From a bacterium (GTDB lineage Bacteria > Desulfobacterota > Binatia > HRBIN30 > CADEER01): a stretch of DNA of 64,000 nucleotides. The notes beneath the pieces are model-generated. The model was given only the letters and a program-made list of their open reading frames with translations, ran no database searches and was not told the origin of the DNA. Of the stretch, positions 54,244 to 61,009 are shown one piece after another. A program made the translations under genes and the position numbers. Location of the stretch: assembly GCA_019637795.1 (NCBI GenBank), contig JAHBUY010000001.1, forward strand, positions 703,001 through 767,000, read 5' to 3'. How positions within the stretch are numbered: position 1 is the stretch's first letter; each line of letters begins with the position of its first letter.

Positions 54244-54789
54244 ATGCAGGCAGCAGGCCACGCTTTGACCGACGACGCGGCGACGGCGGAACCGCCGGCG
54301 GACTACGGCGATCTCCATCGCGCCCACTACCCTCGCATCCTGCGCCTCTGCCGGGTGATGCTGGGCGATCCGGACGATGCCCAGGAGGTGTGCCAGGACG
54401 TTTTCCTCAAGCTCCATCGCGCCCTGCGCGACCACGGCGAGCCGGTGCGCTGGGAGGCGTGGCTGACCACGGTCACCGTCAACGCCTGCCGCGATCAGCG
54501 CCGCTCGCGCTGGTGGCGCTGGTTCCGCTCCCATGAGACGCTCGATGACCACGACATTCCCGATCACCGCGGCGGACCCGAACAGCTCGCGCTCGACGGC
54601 GAAACGCGGCGCCGCGTCTGGCGAGCGCTGGACGCGCTGCCGGCCCGGCAGCGCGAGGTCTTCGCGCTGCGCCAGCTCGAGGGGCACTCGACCGACGAGA
54701 CGGCGGCGCTGCTCGGGCTCAGCACCGGCAGCGTCAAGCAGCACCTGTTCCGCGCCATCCGCCAGCTTCGCATGGCGCTGGAGACGTGA
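54244..54789 (+). CDS. ECF RNA polymerase sigma factor
   Basis: 181 residues. Sigma region 2 (YPRILRLCRVMLGDPDDAQE then VCQDVFLKLHRAL) and region 4 (LPARQREVFALRQLEGHSTD, then the helix-turn-helix LLGLSTGSVKQHLFRAIRQL) are complete. No extra domains. ATG 54244 is preferred over an upstream TTG. The next gene, 6 nt later, encodes a zinc-finger membrane anti-sigma factor. The order Spy-like, sigma, anti-sigma, Spy-like suggests an envelope or metal stress response in which the periplasmic proteins sense or buffer the signal. Confidence 0.92.
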   Translation: MQAAGHALTDDAATAEPPADYGDLHRAHYPRILRLCRVMLGDPDDAQEVCQDVFLKLHRALRDHGEPVRWEAWLTTVTVNACRDQRRSRWWRWFRSHETLDDHDIPDHRGGPEQLALDGETRRRVWRALDALPARQREVFALRQLEGHSTDETAALLGLSTGSVKQHLFRAIRQLRMALET

Positions 54790-54795
54790 CGCCCG

Positions 54796-55272
54796 ATGAA
54801 CGCCTGCCTCAGCGAACGCATCCTGGTCGAGCTCGCCACCGGCGACGGCACCGCCGCCCTGCGCGCCCACGTCGCCGCCTGCCCCGACTGCGCCGGCCGA
54901 CTGCAGGCGCTCGAGCGCGACCTCTCCCTGGTGCGCGTCGCGCTGCGCGACGCGCCGGGGCGCGTCGCCGCCCGCCGCCAACCGTGGCTCCGCCTCGCCG
55001 CCGCCGCGACGGCCGGCGCCGCGCTGCTGCTCCTCACCCTGACCTCGATCCGTCCCACCGCCCCGGTCTCGCTCGCCGCCGCCGGCGGCGAATCGACCAA
55101 CGAGCTCGCCGAAGCGCTCAGCACCGCGCTCTTCGCCGACGCCGACCTGGGCACCGCCGATCCGGCTTCCGACGACCACGCCCTCGCCGCGGCGCTCAAC
55201 GGCGGCGCGCTGTGCGACGGCGGCTACGGCGACGACTGCAGCGCCGAGGTGCTGCTCGCCAGCTACGACTGA
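54796..55272 (+). CDS. membrane zinc-finger anti-sigma factor
   Basis: 158 residues. A cytosolic zinc-binding module (H25, C29, C32 in HVAACPDC) is followed by one membrane helix (about 66-84; RLAAAATAGAALLLLTLTSI). The periplasmic part is acidic and contains two Cys (LCDGGYGDDCSAE). It would hold the ECF sigma at the membrane and release it on an envelope signal. It starts 6 nt after the sigma gene; the Spy-like gene follows 19 nt later with its own GAAGGAG site. Confidence 0.88.
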   Translation: MNACLSERILVELATGDGTAALRAHVAACPDCAGRLQALERDLSLVRVALRDAPGRVAARRQPWLRLAAAATAGAALLLLTLTSIRPTAPVSLAAAGGESTNELAEALSTALFADADLGTADPASDDHALAAALNGGALCDGGYGDDCSAEVLLASYD

Positions 55273-55291
55273 CCCACGAAGGAGAACCCCG

Positions 55292-55810
55292 ATGACCCCA
55301 CGTCGATTGATCGCCATCTCGTCGCTCGCGGCGCTGATCGCGGCGCCCGCGGCACTGCTCGCCCAACCGCCCGACGGCCCCGACGGTCCCGACGGGCCGC
55401 ACGGCCCGCCGCCGATGATGATGCGCGGCATGCCGGGCGGCGGCGACGCGCCGGGCATGGTGATTCCGCTCATGCTGCACGCCGCCAACCTGACGCCGGA
55501 GCAGCGCGACAAGGCGAAGGCGCTGATGAGCGCCAACCGCGAGCCGCTGCGCAAGTTGTTCGACCAGCTCAAGACCGCCAACGACGCGCTGGCCGGCAAG
55601 TTGGTCGGCCCGGCGCCGGTGGACGCGGCGGCGCTCAAGCCCGAGGTCGAACGGATCGCGCAGGCGCGCCAACAGCTCATGGAGCACGGTCTCACCATCG
55701 CCCTCGGCCTGCGCGCCATCCTCACCCCCGAGCAACTGGCGGCGGTCACCGCCAAACGCGCCAAGCTCGAGGACCTGCAGCGCCAGATGCGCGAGCTGAT
55801 GCGCGACTGA
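55292..55810 (+). CDS. Spy/CpxP-like periplasmic protein 2
   Basis: 172 residues. Signal peptide (AISSLAALIAAPAALLA), a Gly/Pro/Asp/Met-rich segment (PDGPDGPHGPPPMMMRGMPG) that could bind copper or other soft metals, then helices with two LTPEQ motifs (NLTPEQRDKAKALMS and ILTPEQLAAV). Architecture matches Spy/CpxP and the CnrX/ZraP-like metal-sensing group. It is last in the sigma/anti-sigma cluster. A bulged hairpin follows the stop. Confidence 0.8.
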   Translation: MTPRRLIAISSLAALIAAPAALLAQPPDGPDGPDGPHGPPPMMMRGMPGGGDAPGMVIPLMLHAANLTPEQRDKAKALMSANREPLRKLFDQLKTANDALAGKLVGPAPVDAAALKPEVERIAQARQQLMEHGLTIALGLRAILTPEQLAAVTAKRAKLEDLQRQMRELMRD

Positions 55811-55828
55811 GCCCGACCTCGGCCGCTC

Positions 55829-55866
55829 GATCCGCCGTCGATCCCGATGCGGTCGACTGGCGGATC
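55829..55866 (+). terminator. two-part hairpin after the Spy-like gene
   Basis: GATCCGCC / GGCGGATC (outer 8 bp) enclosing GTCGA / TCGAC (inner 5 bp), with a single bulged T and an 11-nt loop. It begins 19 nt after the stop codon. There is no T-run. Confidence 0.45.
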
Positions 55867-55963
55867 GTCGTCGGGCGGAGCCCGCCCGCGCCGCCGATCA
55901 CACGGCGCCGAGCGCCGCGGGCCCGCGCCGCCTCGTCGCTGTTAGCCGAGGTGTGATCGCGCC

Positions 55964-55979
55964 GTGACCTGTCGGTGAC
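55964..55979. promoter_or_regulatory. candidate operator upstream of desaturase
   Basis: GTGAC-CTGTCG-GTGAC, 11 nt upstream of a TATCCT box (55991-55996). It resembles the perfect inverted repeat GTCAC-ATTTCG-GTGAC at 57119-57134, upstream of the next rightward gene. Confidence 0.3.
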
Positions 55980-56020
55980 ACCCGGTTCGCTATCCTTCCT
56001 GGCTCGAGGGAGGGACCGGG

Positions 56021-57091
56021 GTGACCGAGCAGGGGGCGAGCCGTTTCGAGCAGTACACGGTGCAGGAATACGCGCGGGCGCTGCGTCCGCATCTGCCGGC
56101 GGAGATCTTCCGGCCGCGGCCGGCGCGGCTGGGGTGGCTGCCGGCGCACCTGGCCGTGATCATCGGCCTGGCGGCGTACATCGTCGGCGGGCAACCGCCC
56201 TGGTACGTCGCGCTCGCCTGCGCCTTGGTCGCCGGCCACAGTTGGGCCTGCCTCGGCTTCCTGGCGCACGAGGTGCTGCACCACGCGGTGGTCCGCAACC
56301 GCGCGGTGGAGCGGCTCGTCGGCTATTGCGGCCTGCTGATCTTCTGCCTGTCCCCGACGTTGTGGATCGCCTGGCACAACCAGCAGCACCACGGCAACAC
56401 CGGCAGTCCCGCCGCCGACCCCGATCATTTCGGCACCCTGGCGAGCTGGCGCGAGAGCGCCGCCGACCGCGTCGTCGTCGACATCGCGCCCGGCTCGCGG
56501 CGCAAGCGCAGCGCGCTGTTCCTCTTCTTCACCTTCTCGGTGCACTCGGCGATCGTCCTCCTCGCGCACAGCCGGCGCGGCGACTACTACGCGCGCGTCT
56601 CGCGCCGCACCGTGTACCTGGAGACCGCCGCCATGGTGGCCTTCTGGCTCGCCGTGGCGGTCGCGGTCGGGGCGTGGAGCTTCCTCTTCATCGGCATCGT
56701 GCCGGCGCTGATCGCCAACGCGGTGGCGATGTCGTACATCGCCACCAACCACTTCCTGAACCCGCTCACGGCGATCAACGATCCGCTGGTCAATTCGCTC
56801 TCGGTGCGCGGGCCGCGCTGGGTCGAGTGGCTGCACCTGCACTTCGGCTACCACGTCGAGCACCACATCTTCCCCACCGTCAGCGCCCGCCACGGGCGCA
56901 CCGTGCGCGCCGCGCTGGTCCGCCTGTACGGCGACCGCTACCTGTCGCTGCCGCACGGCCGGGCGCTCCGCCTGCTGTACACGCGGCCGAAGGTCCATCG
57001 CGATCACGACACGCTGATCGATCCGCGCACCCTGCGCGCCTTCCAGGCGCTGGCGCCAGGCGACCTGTCGATGGCGGCGCTCGCCGACTGA
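56021..57091 (+). CDS. membrane fatty acid desaturase
   Basis: 356 residues. The three histidine boxes that hold the di-iron centre are intact: HEVLHH (H83-H88), HNQQHH (H119-H124) and HVEHH (H278-H282), flanked by membrane helices at about 41-80, 98-116 and 200-245. It inserts a double bond into an acyl chain using oxygen; regiochemistry cannot be told. The GTG start at 56021 has GGGAGGGACC upstream. It stands alone with a shared-looking operator in front. Confidence 0.9.
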   Translation: MTEQGASRFEQYTVQEYARALRPHLPAEIFRPRPARLGWLPAHLAVIIGLAAYIVGGQPPWYVALACALVAGHSWACLGFLAHEVLHHAVVRNRAVERLVGYCGLLIFCLSPTLWIAWHNQQHHGNTGSPAADPDHFGTLASWRESAADRVVVDIAPGSRRKRSALFLFFTFSVHSAIVLLAHSRRGDYYARVSRRTVYLETAAMVAFWLAVAVAVGAWSFLFIGIVPALIANAVAMSYIATNHFLNPLTAINDPLVNSLSVRGPRWVEWLHLHFGYHVEHHIFPTVSARHGRTVRAALVRLYGDRYLSLPHGRALRLLYTRPKVHRDHDTLIDPRTLRAFQALAPGDLSMAALAD

Positions 57092-57118
57092 GCCAAAACC
57101 CCCGCGCGGGGACGATTC

Positions 57119-57134
57119 GTCACATTTCGGTGAC
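57119..57134. promoter_or_regulatory. perfect inverted repeat upstream of the 57232 gene
   Basis: GTCAC-ATTTCG-GTGAC, a 5-bp inverted repeat with 6-nt spacing, 97 nt before the next start codon. Size and symmetry suit a dimeric regulator. It is similar to the site at 55964-55979. Confidence 0.35.
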
Positions 57135-57231
57135 CCGGCGGCCGGGCCGGCGTTCGGCGCGACCATCGTCGGGTGGGACGGCATGGCGTGTGCTGAACCT
57201 CGGCGCCGTGCCGACCCGGAGGAGATGAGAC

Positions 57232-57522
57232 ATGCGCCTGAGTCCGATCACCGTGATCTGTCTGGCCCTGCTGTGGGCGCCGTTGGCCGCGGCTGCGGGC
57301 GCGGGCGATGCCGGCGCGGCGTGCGCCGCCGGCCTGGCCAAGGATCCGCGCGCCATCTACGACGCCAGCGTCGGCGCGGTGCAGCCCTCGACCGACCTCA
57401 AGGCCCTGCTGACCGATACGACCCGCGGCCTGGTGCGCGCCGGCACCGTCGCGCGCGCCGGCGCGCGCGATTCCGCGCGCGCCGCCTACCAGTGCCTGGA
57501 GCTGGTGCAACGCGCCGAGTGA
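57232..57522 (+). CDS. small exported protein of unknown function
   Basis: 96 residues. Signal peptide (VICLALLWAPLAAAAG), then a helical mature part with two Cys (one in AACAAGLAKDPR, one in AYQCLEL) that may form a disulfide. The mature core reads AIYDASVGAVQPSTDLKALL then TDTTRGLVRAG. No family is recognised; the layout resembles small periplasmic proteins of acyl-CoA-rich lineages, but that is only an impression. A strong GGAGGAG site precedes the ATG. It is preceded by a candidate operator similar to that of the desaturase. Confidence 0.68.
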   Translation: MRLSPITVICLALLWAPLAAAAGAGDAGAACAAGLAKDPRAIYDASVGAVQPSTDLKALLTDTTRGLVRAGTVARAGARDSARAAYQCLELVQRAE

Positions 57523-57877
57523 TCGCCGCGCCGCCGGATCGCCGACGTCCCGCTCCTCCAGCGCGCCCGGGCGCCGTGGCTGCCCCGCGCCGAGCGCTGA
57601 TTCCAGCCCGGATCATTCATGAGCTCGCTACGGCGAGCGCCGAAGGCACGGCCAGAGATGGAGCACCCTTGGCGCTCTCGCGACGCGAACCTACGACAAA
57701 ACACCTTCACCACGGAGGCACGAAGACACGGCGGGTGCAGCCTGGGAATGGCGCGTGGGCGCGATCCTCATGGCCATTGCTGATGGCGTTGGGATCTCGC
57801 CCCCGAACCCTCTCTTGTCCAGGTGTCTCCGTGTCTCCGTGCCTCCGTGGTGAAATGTTTTCGTCACATCAAGCTGC
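57523..57877. other. 355-nt convergent gap with a long palindrome
   Basis: No gene is supported. The left 170 nt is GC-rich and featureless. The rest holds a palindrome with 36-nt arms (57696-57731 and 57829-57864) between the converging genes. Confidence 0.65.
57696..57864. repeat. interspersed palindrome, CACGGAGGCACGAAGA type
   Basis: The left arm starts ACAAAACACCTTCACCACGG and continues AGGCACGAAGACACGG. The right arm (57829-57864) is its inverted copy with a handful of mismatches, with additional GTCTCC words before it. The arms carry tandem 7-8-nt words. The roughly 97-nt interior is unrelated sequence. Confidence 0.85.
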
Positions 57878-58681
57878 CTAGCGACCGCGGAAGACGGGCT
57901 CGCGCTTCTCGAGGAAGGCGCGCGGCCCTTCCTTCGCGTCCTCCGACGCCATCACCGCCATGCCGTGCGTCTGCTCGATCGCGAACGCCTCGGCCTCCGG
58001 CATCATCTCCGTCTCGCGCAGCGTGGCGACGATCGCCTTCACCGCCAGGGGGCCGTTCCTGGCGATGCGGTCGGCGATCTGCCTCGCCTTCGCCAGCGCC
58101 TGGCCGTCGGGCACGACGTGGTTGATCAGTCCCAGCTCATGGGCGCGCCGCGCCGGCAGATCCTCGCCGCAGAGGAGCATTTCGGCGGCCACCGCATAGC
58201 CGATCTGGCGGCGCAGCCGCACCGTCGAGCCCGCCATGGGAAAGAGGCCACGCTGCACCTCGGTGACGCCGAACACCGCGCTCTCGCCGGCGACGCGGAT
58301 GTCGGTGCCCTGCAGGATCTCCGTCCCGCCGGCGCGCGCGAAGCCCTCGGCGGCGAGGATGACCGGCTTCGCCGGCCGGTAGGTCTTGAGCCAGGCGCCG
58401 TAGATGATCGACATGTCGCCGAACACCCGGGTCATCCACTCGTTGTCGGCCTTGCCGCTCATCAGCTTGCCGATCTCCGACAGGTCCATGCCGGCGCAGA
58501 AGGTGGAGCCCCGGCCGGTGAGGATCGCGACCCGCAGCGCGTCGTCCTCGTCGAGTTGCTTCCAGGCGTCGTAGAGGCGGCACATCACCTCGCAGTTGAC
58601 GGCGTTGCGTTTGTCGGGGCGGTTCAGCGTGACGGTGAGGACGTGTCCGTCCTGCTCGACGATGACGGCGGGCTCGGCCAT
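57878..58681 (-). CDS. enoyl-CoA hydratase/isomerase family protein
   Basis: 267 residues, crotonase fold, acts on acyl-CoA. VTLNRPDKRNAVNCEVMCRL opens the fold. RGSTFCAGMDLSEIGKLM and the oxyanion-hole segment AEGFARAGGTEILQG bind the CoA thioester. GVTEVQRGLFPMAGS carries one catalytic Glu position. The first catalytic acid position is less clear, so hydratase versus isomerase is open. AGGAGAG precedes ATG 58681. It stands alone, convergent with the small exported gene across a palindrome. Confidence 0.88.
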   Translation of the reverse strand: MAEPAVIVEQDGHVLTVTLNRPDKRNAVNCEVMCRLYDAWKQLDEDDALRVAILTGRGSTFCAGMDLSEIGKLMSGKADNEWMTRVFGDMSIIYGAWLKTYRPAKPVILAAEGFARAGGTEILQGTDIRVAGESAVFGVTEVQRGLFPMAGSTVRLRRQIGYAVAAEMLLCGEDLPARRAHELGLINHVVPDGQALAKARQIADRIARNGPLAVKAIVATLRETEMMPEAEAFAIEQTHGMAVMASEDAKEGPRAFLEKREPVFRGR

Positions 58682-58764
58682 GGGCGACTCTCCTGTCGTG
58701 GGTTGAAAATGCCGCAGCGTTAGAGCGGAACCCCCACCGCAGTTCAACCTCCCGCATCCGCCCG

Positions 58765-58793
58765 TTGCCTCGGTTCCGACTGGCCAGTACGCT
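58765..58793 (+). promoter_or_regulatory. promoter of the HEPN/MNT pair
   Basis: TTGCCT (58765-58770), a 17-nt spacer and TACGCT (58788-58793), 10 nt before ATG 58804. No ribosome site, so near-leaderless. Confidence 0.5.
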
Positions 58794-58803
58794 GCGCCCG
58801 GTC

Positions 58804-59208
58804 ATGACGCTCGACCTCACATCGTGGCAGAGAGCCCTGGCCAGCCTCGAACGCGCCATCGTCCGATCGACCGCGGCCCCCGGCGATGACGAGCCGCGCG
58901 ATGCCGTCATTCAGCGCTTCGAATACTCGTACGAGCTGTCGTGGAAGATGCTGAAGCGTCATCTCGAGCAGGTCGTGCCCGACCCCGGCGCCGTGGACCA
59001 CTGGTCCTTTCGGACGCTCATGCGCGAGGCCGCCGAGCGCGGGCTGATTGCCGCCGTCGAGCCGTGGATCGAGTATCGCCACCAACGCAACCTGACCGCG
59101 CACGCCTACGACGAACGGACGGCGAGGCGGGTCTACGAGAGCAGCCGATCCTTCATCGCCGACGCCAGGGCGCTGCTCGCGGCCGTGGAGCGGCGGAATG
59201 TCGATTGA
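58804..59208 (+). CDS. hepT: HEPN-domain toxin (HepT-like)
   Basis: 134 residues, all-helical NTase-substrate-binding-type HEPN protein. The RNase motif RX4HXY is present as R95-NLTA-H100-A-Y102. In characterised HEPN/MNT systems this is the RNA-cleaving site, and its Tyr is the residue AMPylated by the antitoxin. Other landmarks: RFEYSYELSWKMLKRHLEQ and HWSFRTLMREAAERGLI. ATG 58804 follows a promoter closely. The 3' end overlaps the MNT gene by 11 nt, the usual order and spacing. Toxic activity is inferred from the family. Confidence 0.88.
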   Translation: MTLDLTSWQRALASLERAIVRSTAAPGDDEPRDAVIQRFEYSYELSWKMLKRHLEQVVPDPGAVDHWSFRTLMREAAERGLIAAVEPWIEYRHQRNLTAHAYDERTARRVYESSRSFIADARALLAAVERRNVD

Positions 59209-59512
59209 TCTCGCGCCCCACGTCCTGGAGCGCGTGCGGACCATCCTGCGCGCGCACGTCCGCGACTGCGAGGTGTGGGCCTTCGGCTCGCGCGTCGATG
59301 GTCCGAGCAAGCCCTTCTCCGACCTCGACCTGGCCGTGGTCTCGGCGACCGAGCTGCCGACCCGGCGCCTCGCACTGCTCGCCTACGCCTTCGAGGAGTC
59401 CGATCTGCCCATCAAGGTCGACCTGATCGACTGGCAGTCGGCGTCGCCGGCCTTTCGCCAGCGGATCGCCGCGCACCACGCGATCATCGAGCGGCCTGAA
59501 CCGACCCGGTGA
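59198..59512 (+). CDS. mntA: MNT-domain nucleotidyltransferase antitoxin
   Basis: 104 residues, minimal nucleotidyltransferase. GSx10DxD is complete as G30-S31 ... D42-L-D44 (AFGSRVDG, SDLDLAVV), with the third acidic position in IKVDLIDW. It would AMPylate and silence the HEPN toxin (type VII toxin-antitoxin mechanism). Encoded overlapping the toxin gene; no other genes belong to the operon. A defence or plasmid-maintenance role is typical of the family, and here it is chromosomal-looking. Confidence 0.88.
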   Translation: MSIDLAPHVLERVRTILRAHVRDCEVWAFGSRVDGPSKPFSDLDLAVVSATELPTRRLALLAYAFEESDLPIKVDLIDWQSASPAFRQRIAAHHAIIERPEPTR

Positions 59513-59588
59513 CCGTGGCGTCGCGCCGATCGCGGCGTCGGAGCACCGCCGGTGGCCGCGGCGACGGCCGGCACGGCGGTGCGGGCCC

Positions 59589-60989
59589 TCACGGGCTGCG
59601 CCGCTCCAGAGCGAGGTTGGGATCGATGGCCGCTCGGCGCGGATCGTCCGGGCCGACCGTCCTGGTGTGCATGTAGCGGAAGGCGCCGTGGGCGATGCAC
59701 AGGTCGTCGATGTCGGACACCAGGCGGTCGAGGGCGCCGCGCATCGCGACGGGCTCGACCCCGAGGTAGAGCACGATCTCCGAGAAGGGTCGCCCCGGCT
59801 GGCCGCAGGCGCGCTCGAGATAGGGCGACTGGATGCCCTTGACGTACATGCAGATGAACGTGAGGCAGCCGGACTGCGCCCGGTGCCGCCGCAGGAGCGC
59901 TTCCAGCGCGCCGGCGACGGCGCGGTATTGGTCGGCAGGGGGGAAGACGATGAGCATGCGGGTCGGATCGCCGACGCTGGAGTCGATGATGCGGTCGGCG
60001 AAGGTCTCGACGTTCTTGATCGACGCGTAGCGCGGGCTCAGCACCACCCCGGCCATGCCGGCGTACTGGACGAGGCGGTCGAGCCACCCGGGCAGGCGGC
60101 CGGCGACGTAGCCGAGCGCGTGCAGCGCGCCGTAGGCGACGCGGTTCCACGCCACCGCCCAGCAGGTGCGCGGGGTCGCGACGTAGCGCGACACCTGTCC
60201 GACCCGCAGGCTGCCCACCGGGGTCGGCAGATCGACCCACATGGCGCGTTCCATCGCCGCGCCGCGGTCGCCGGCCACCAACGCCGCGGTCCAGTCGAGA
60301 AAGCGCTCCAGGCTGGTCGTCAGCCGGCGCTCGTTGCGGAGGATCGTGCGCTGCTTGTCGATCTCGATGATGCGCAACTGCAGGCGGGTGATGACGCCGT
60401 GGCGAGCGGTGCCGCCGCGCAGGCGGTCGAAGTCCGCATCGCCCGGGCCGCAGCTCCGCACGGCGCCGTCGGGCGCCACGTACTCGAGCCCGGCGAGCGT
60501 GTCGATGAACATCCCGTTGCGGTGCGACGCGGGACTGACGCCGCCCACCGAGGCGAAGCCCCCGGCGGTGATGTGGTTGTGATCGCCGATCACCGGCAGG
60601 CCGAAGCCATGGGTGGCGAGCGCGGCGTCGATCTCCGCCATCACCGCGCCGCACTGGACCCAGACCGTCCGCGACTCGGCGTCGGGGGGCTCGATGCGGT
60701 TCATGTACTCGGTGCAGATGATGCTCGTGTCGCGGTCGCCGAGGACGAGGCCGTTGCTCGAGTGGCCGCGGGCGCGGATCCGGTAGGGGATGCGCTGCTC
60801 GCGGTGGGTCGCGATCAGACGCGCCATCTCCTCGGTCGTCTCGGGAAAGAAGACCGCCAGCGGCCGGCGCGGCGCGACGTCGGGATCGGCGGCCAGCGAC
60901 CAGTCGTGGCCGAGGTTGTCGAGGCTCTTGTGCGAGATGGTCTCGTGCGAGGTGACGACGTAGCGCGGGGCGGGATGCTCGGCGACCAT
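59589..60989 (-). CDS. VAO-type FAD-dependent oxidoreductase
   Basis: 466 residues. The PCMH FAD domain includes YRIRARGHSSNGLVLGDRDT (the His in GHS could be a covalent FAD site, as in cytokinin dehydrogenase), VWVQCGAVMAEIDAALATHG and DHNHITAGGFASVGGVSPAS. The C-terminal cap (QSGCLTFICMYVKGIQSPYL) is substrate-binding. It resembles cytokinin-dehydrogenase, DHCR24 and class II sterol oxidases; a steroid or other hydrophobic alcohol/alkene substrate is inferred from its operon. GGAGCCCGCCC precedes the ATG. It is the last gene of a three-gene operon, 20 nt after the hydrolase. Confidence 0.83.
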   Translation of the reverse strand: MVAEHPAPRYVVTSHETISHKSLDNLGHDWSLAADPDVAPRRPLAVFFPETTEEMARLIATHREQRIPYRIRARGHSSNGLVLGDRDTSIICTEYMNRIEPPDAESRTVWVQCGAVMAEIDAALATHGFGLPVIGDHNHITAGGFASVGGVSPASHRNGMFIDTLAGLEYVAPDGAVRSCGPGDADFDRLRGGTARHGVITRLQLRIIEIDKQRTILRNERRLTTSLERFLDWTAALVAGDRGAAMERAMWVDLPTPVGSLRVGQVSRYVATPRTCWAVAWNRVAYGALHALGYVAGRLPGWLDRLVQYAGMAGVVLSPRYASIKNVETFADRIIDSSVGDPTRMLIVFPPADQYRAVAGALEALLRRHRAQSGCLTFICMYVKGIQSPYLERACGQPGRPFSEIVLYLGVEPVAMRGALDRLVSDIDDLCIAHGAFRYMHTRTVGPDDPRRAAIDPNLALERRSP

Positions 60990-61009
60990 GGGCGGGCTCC
61001 GGATGGGGG

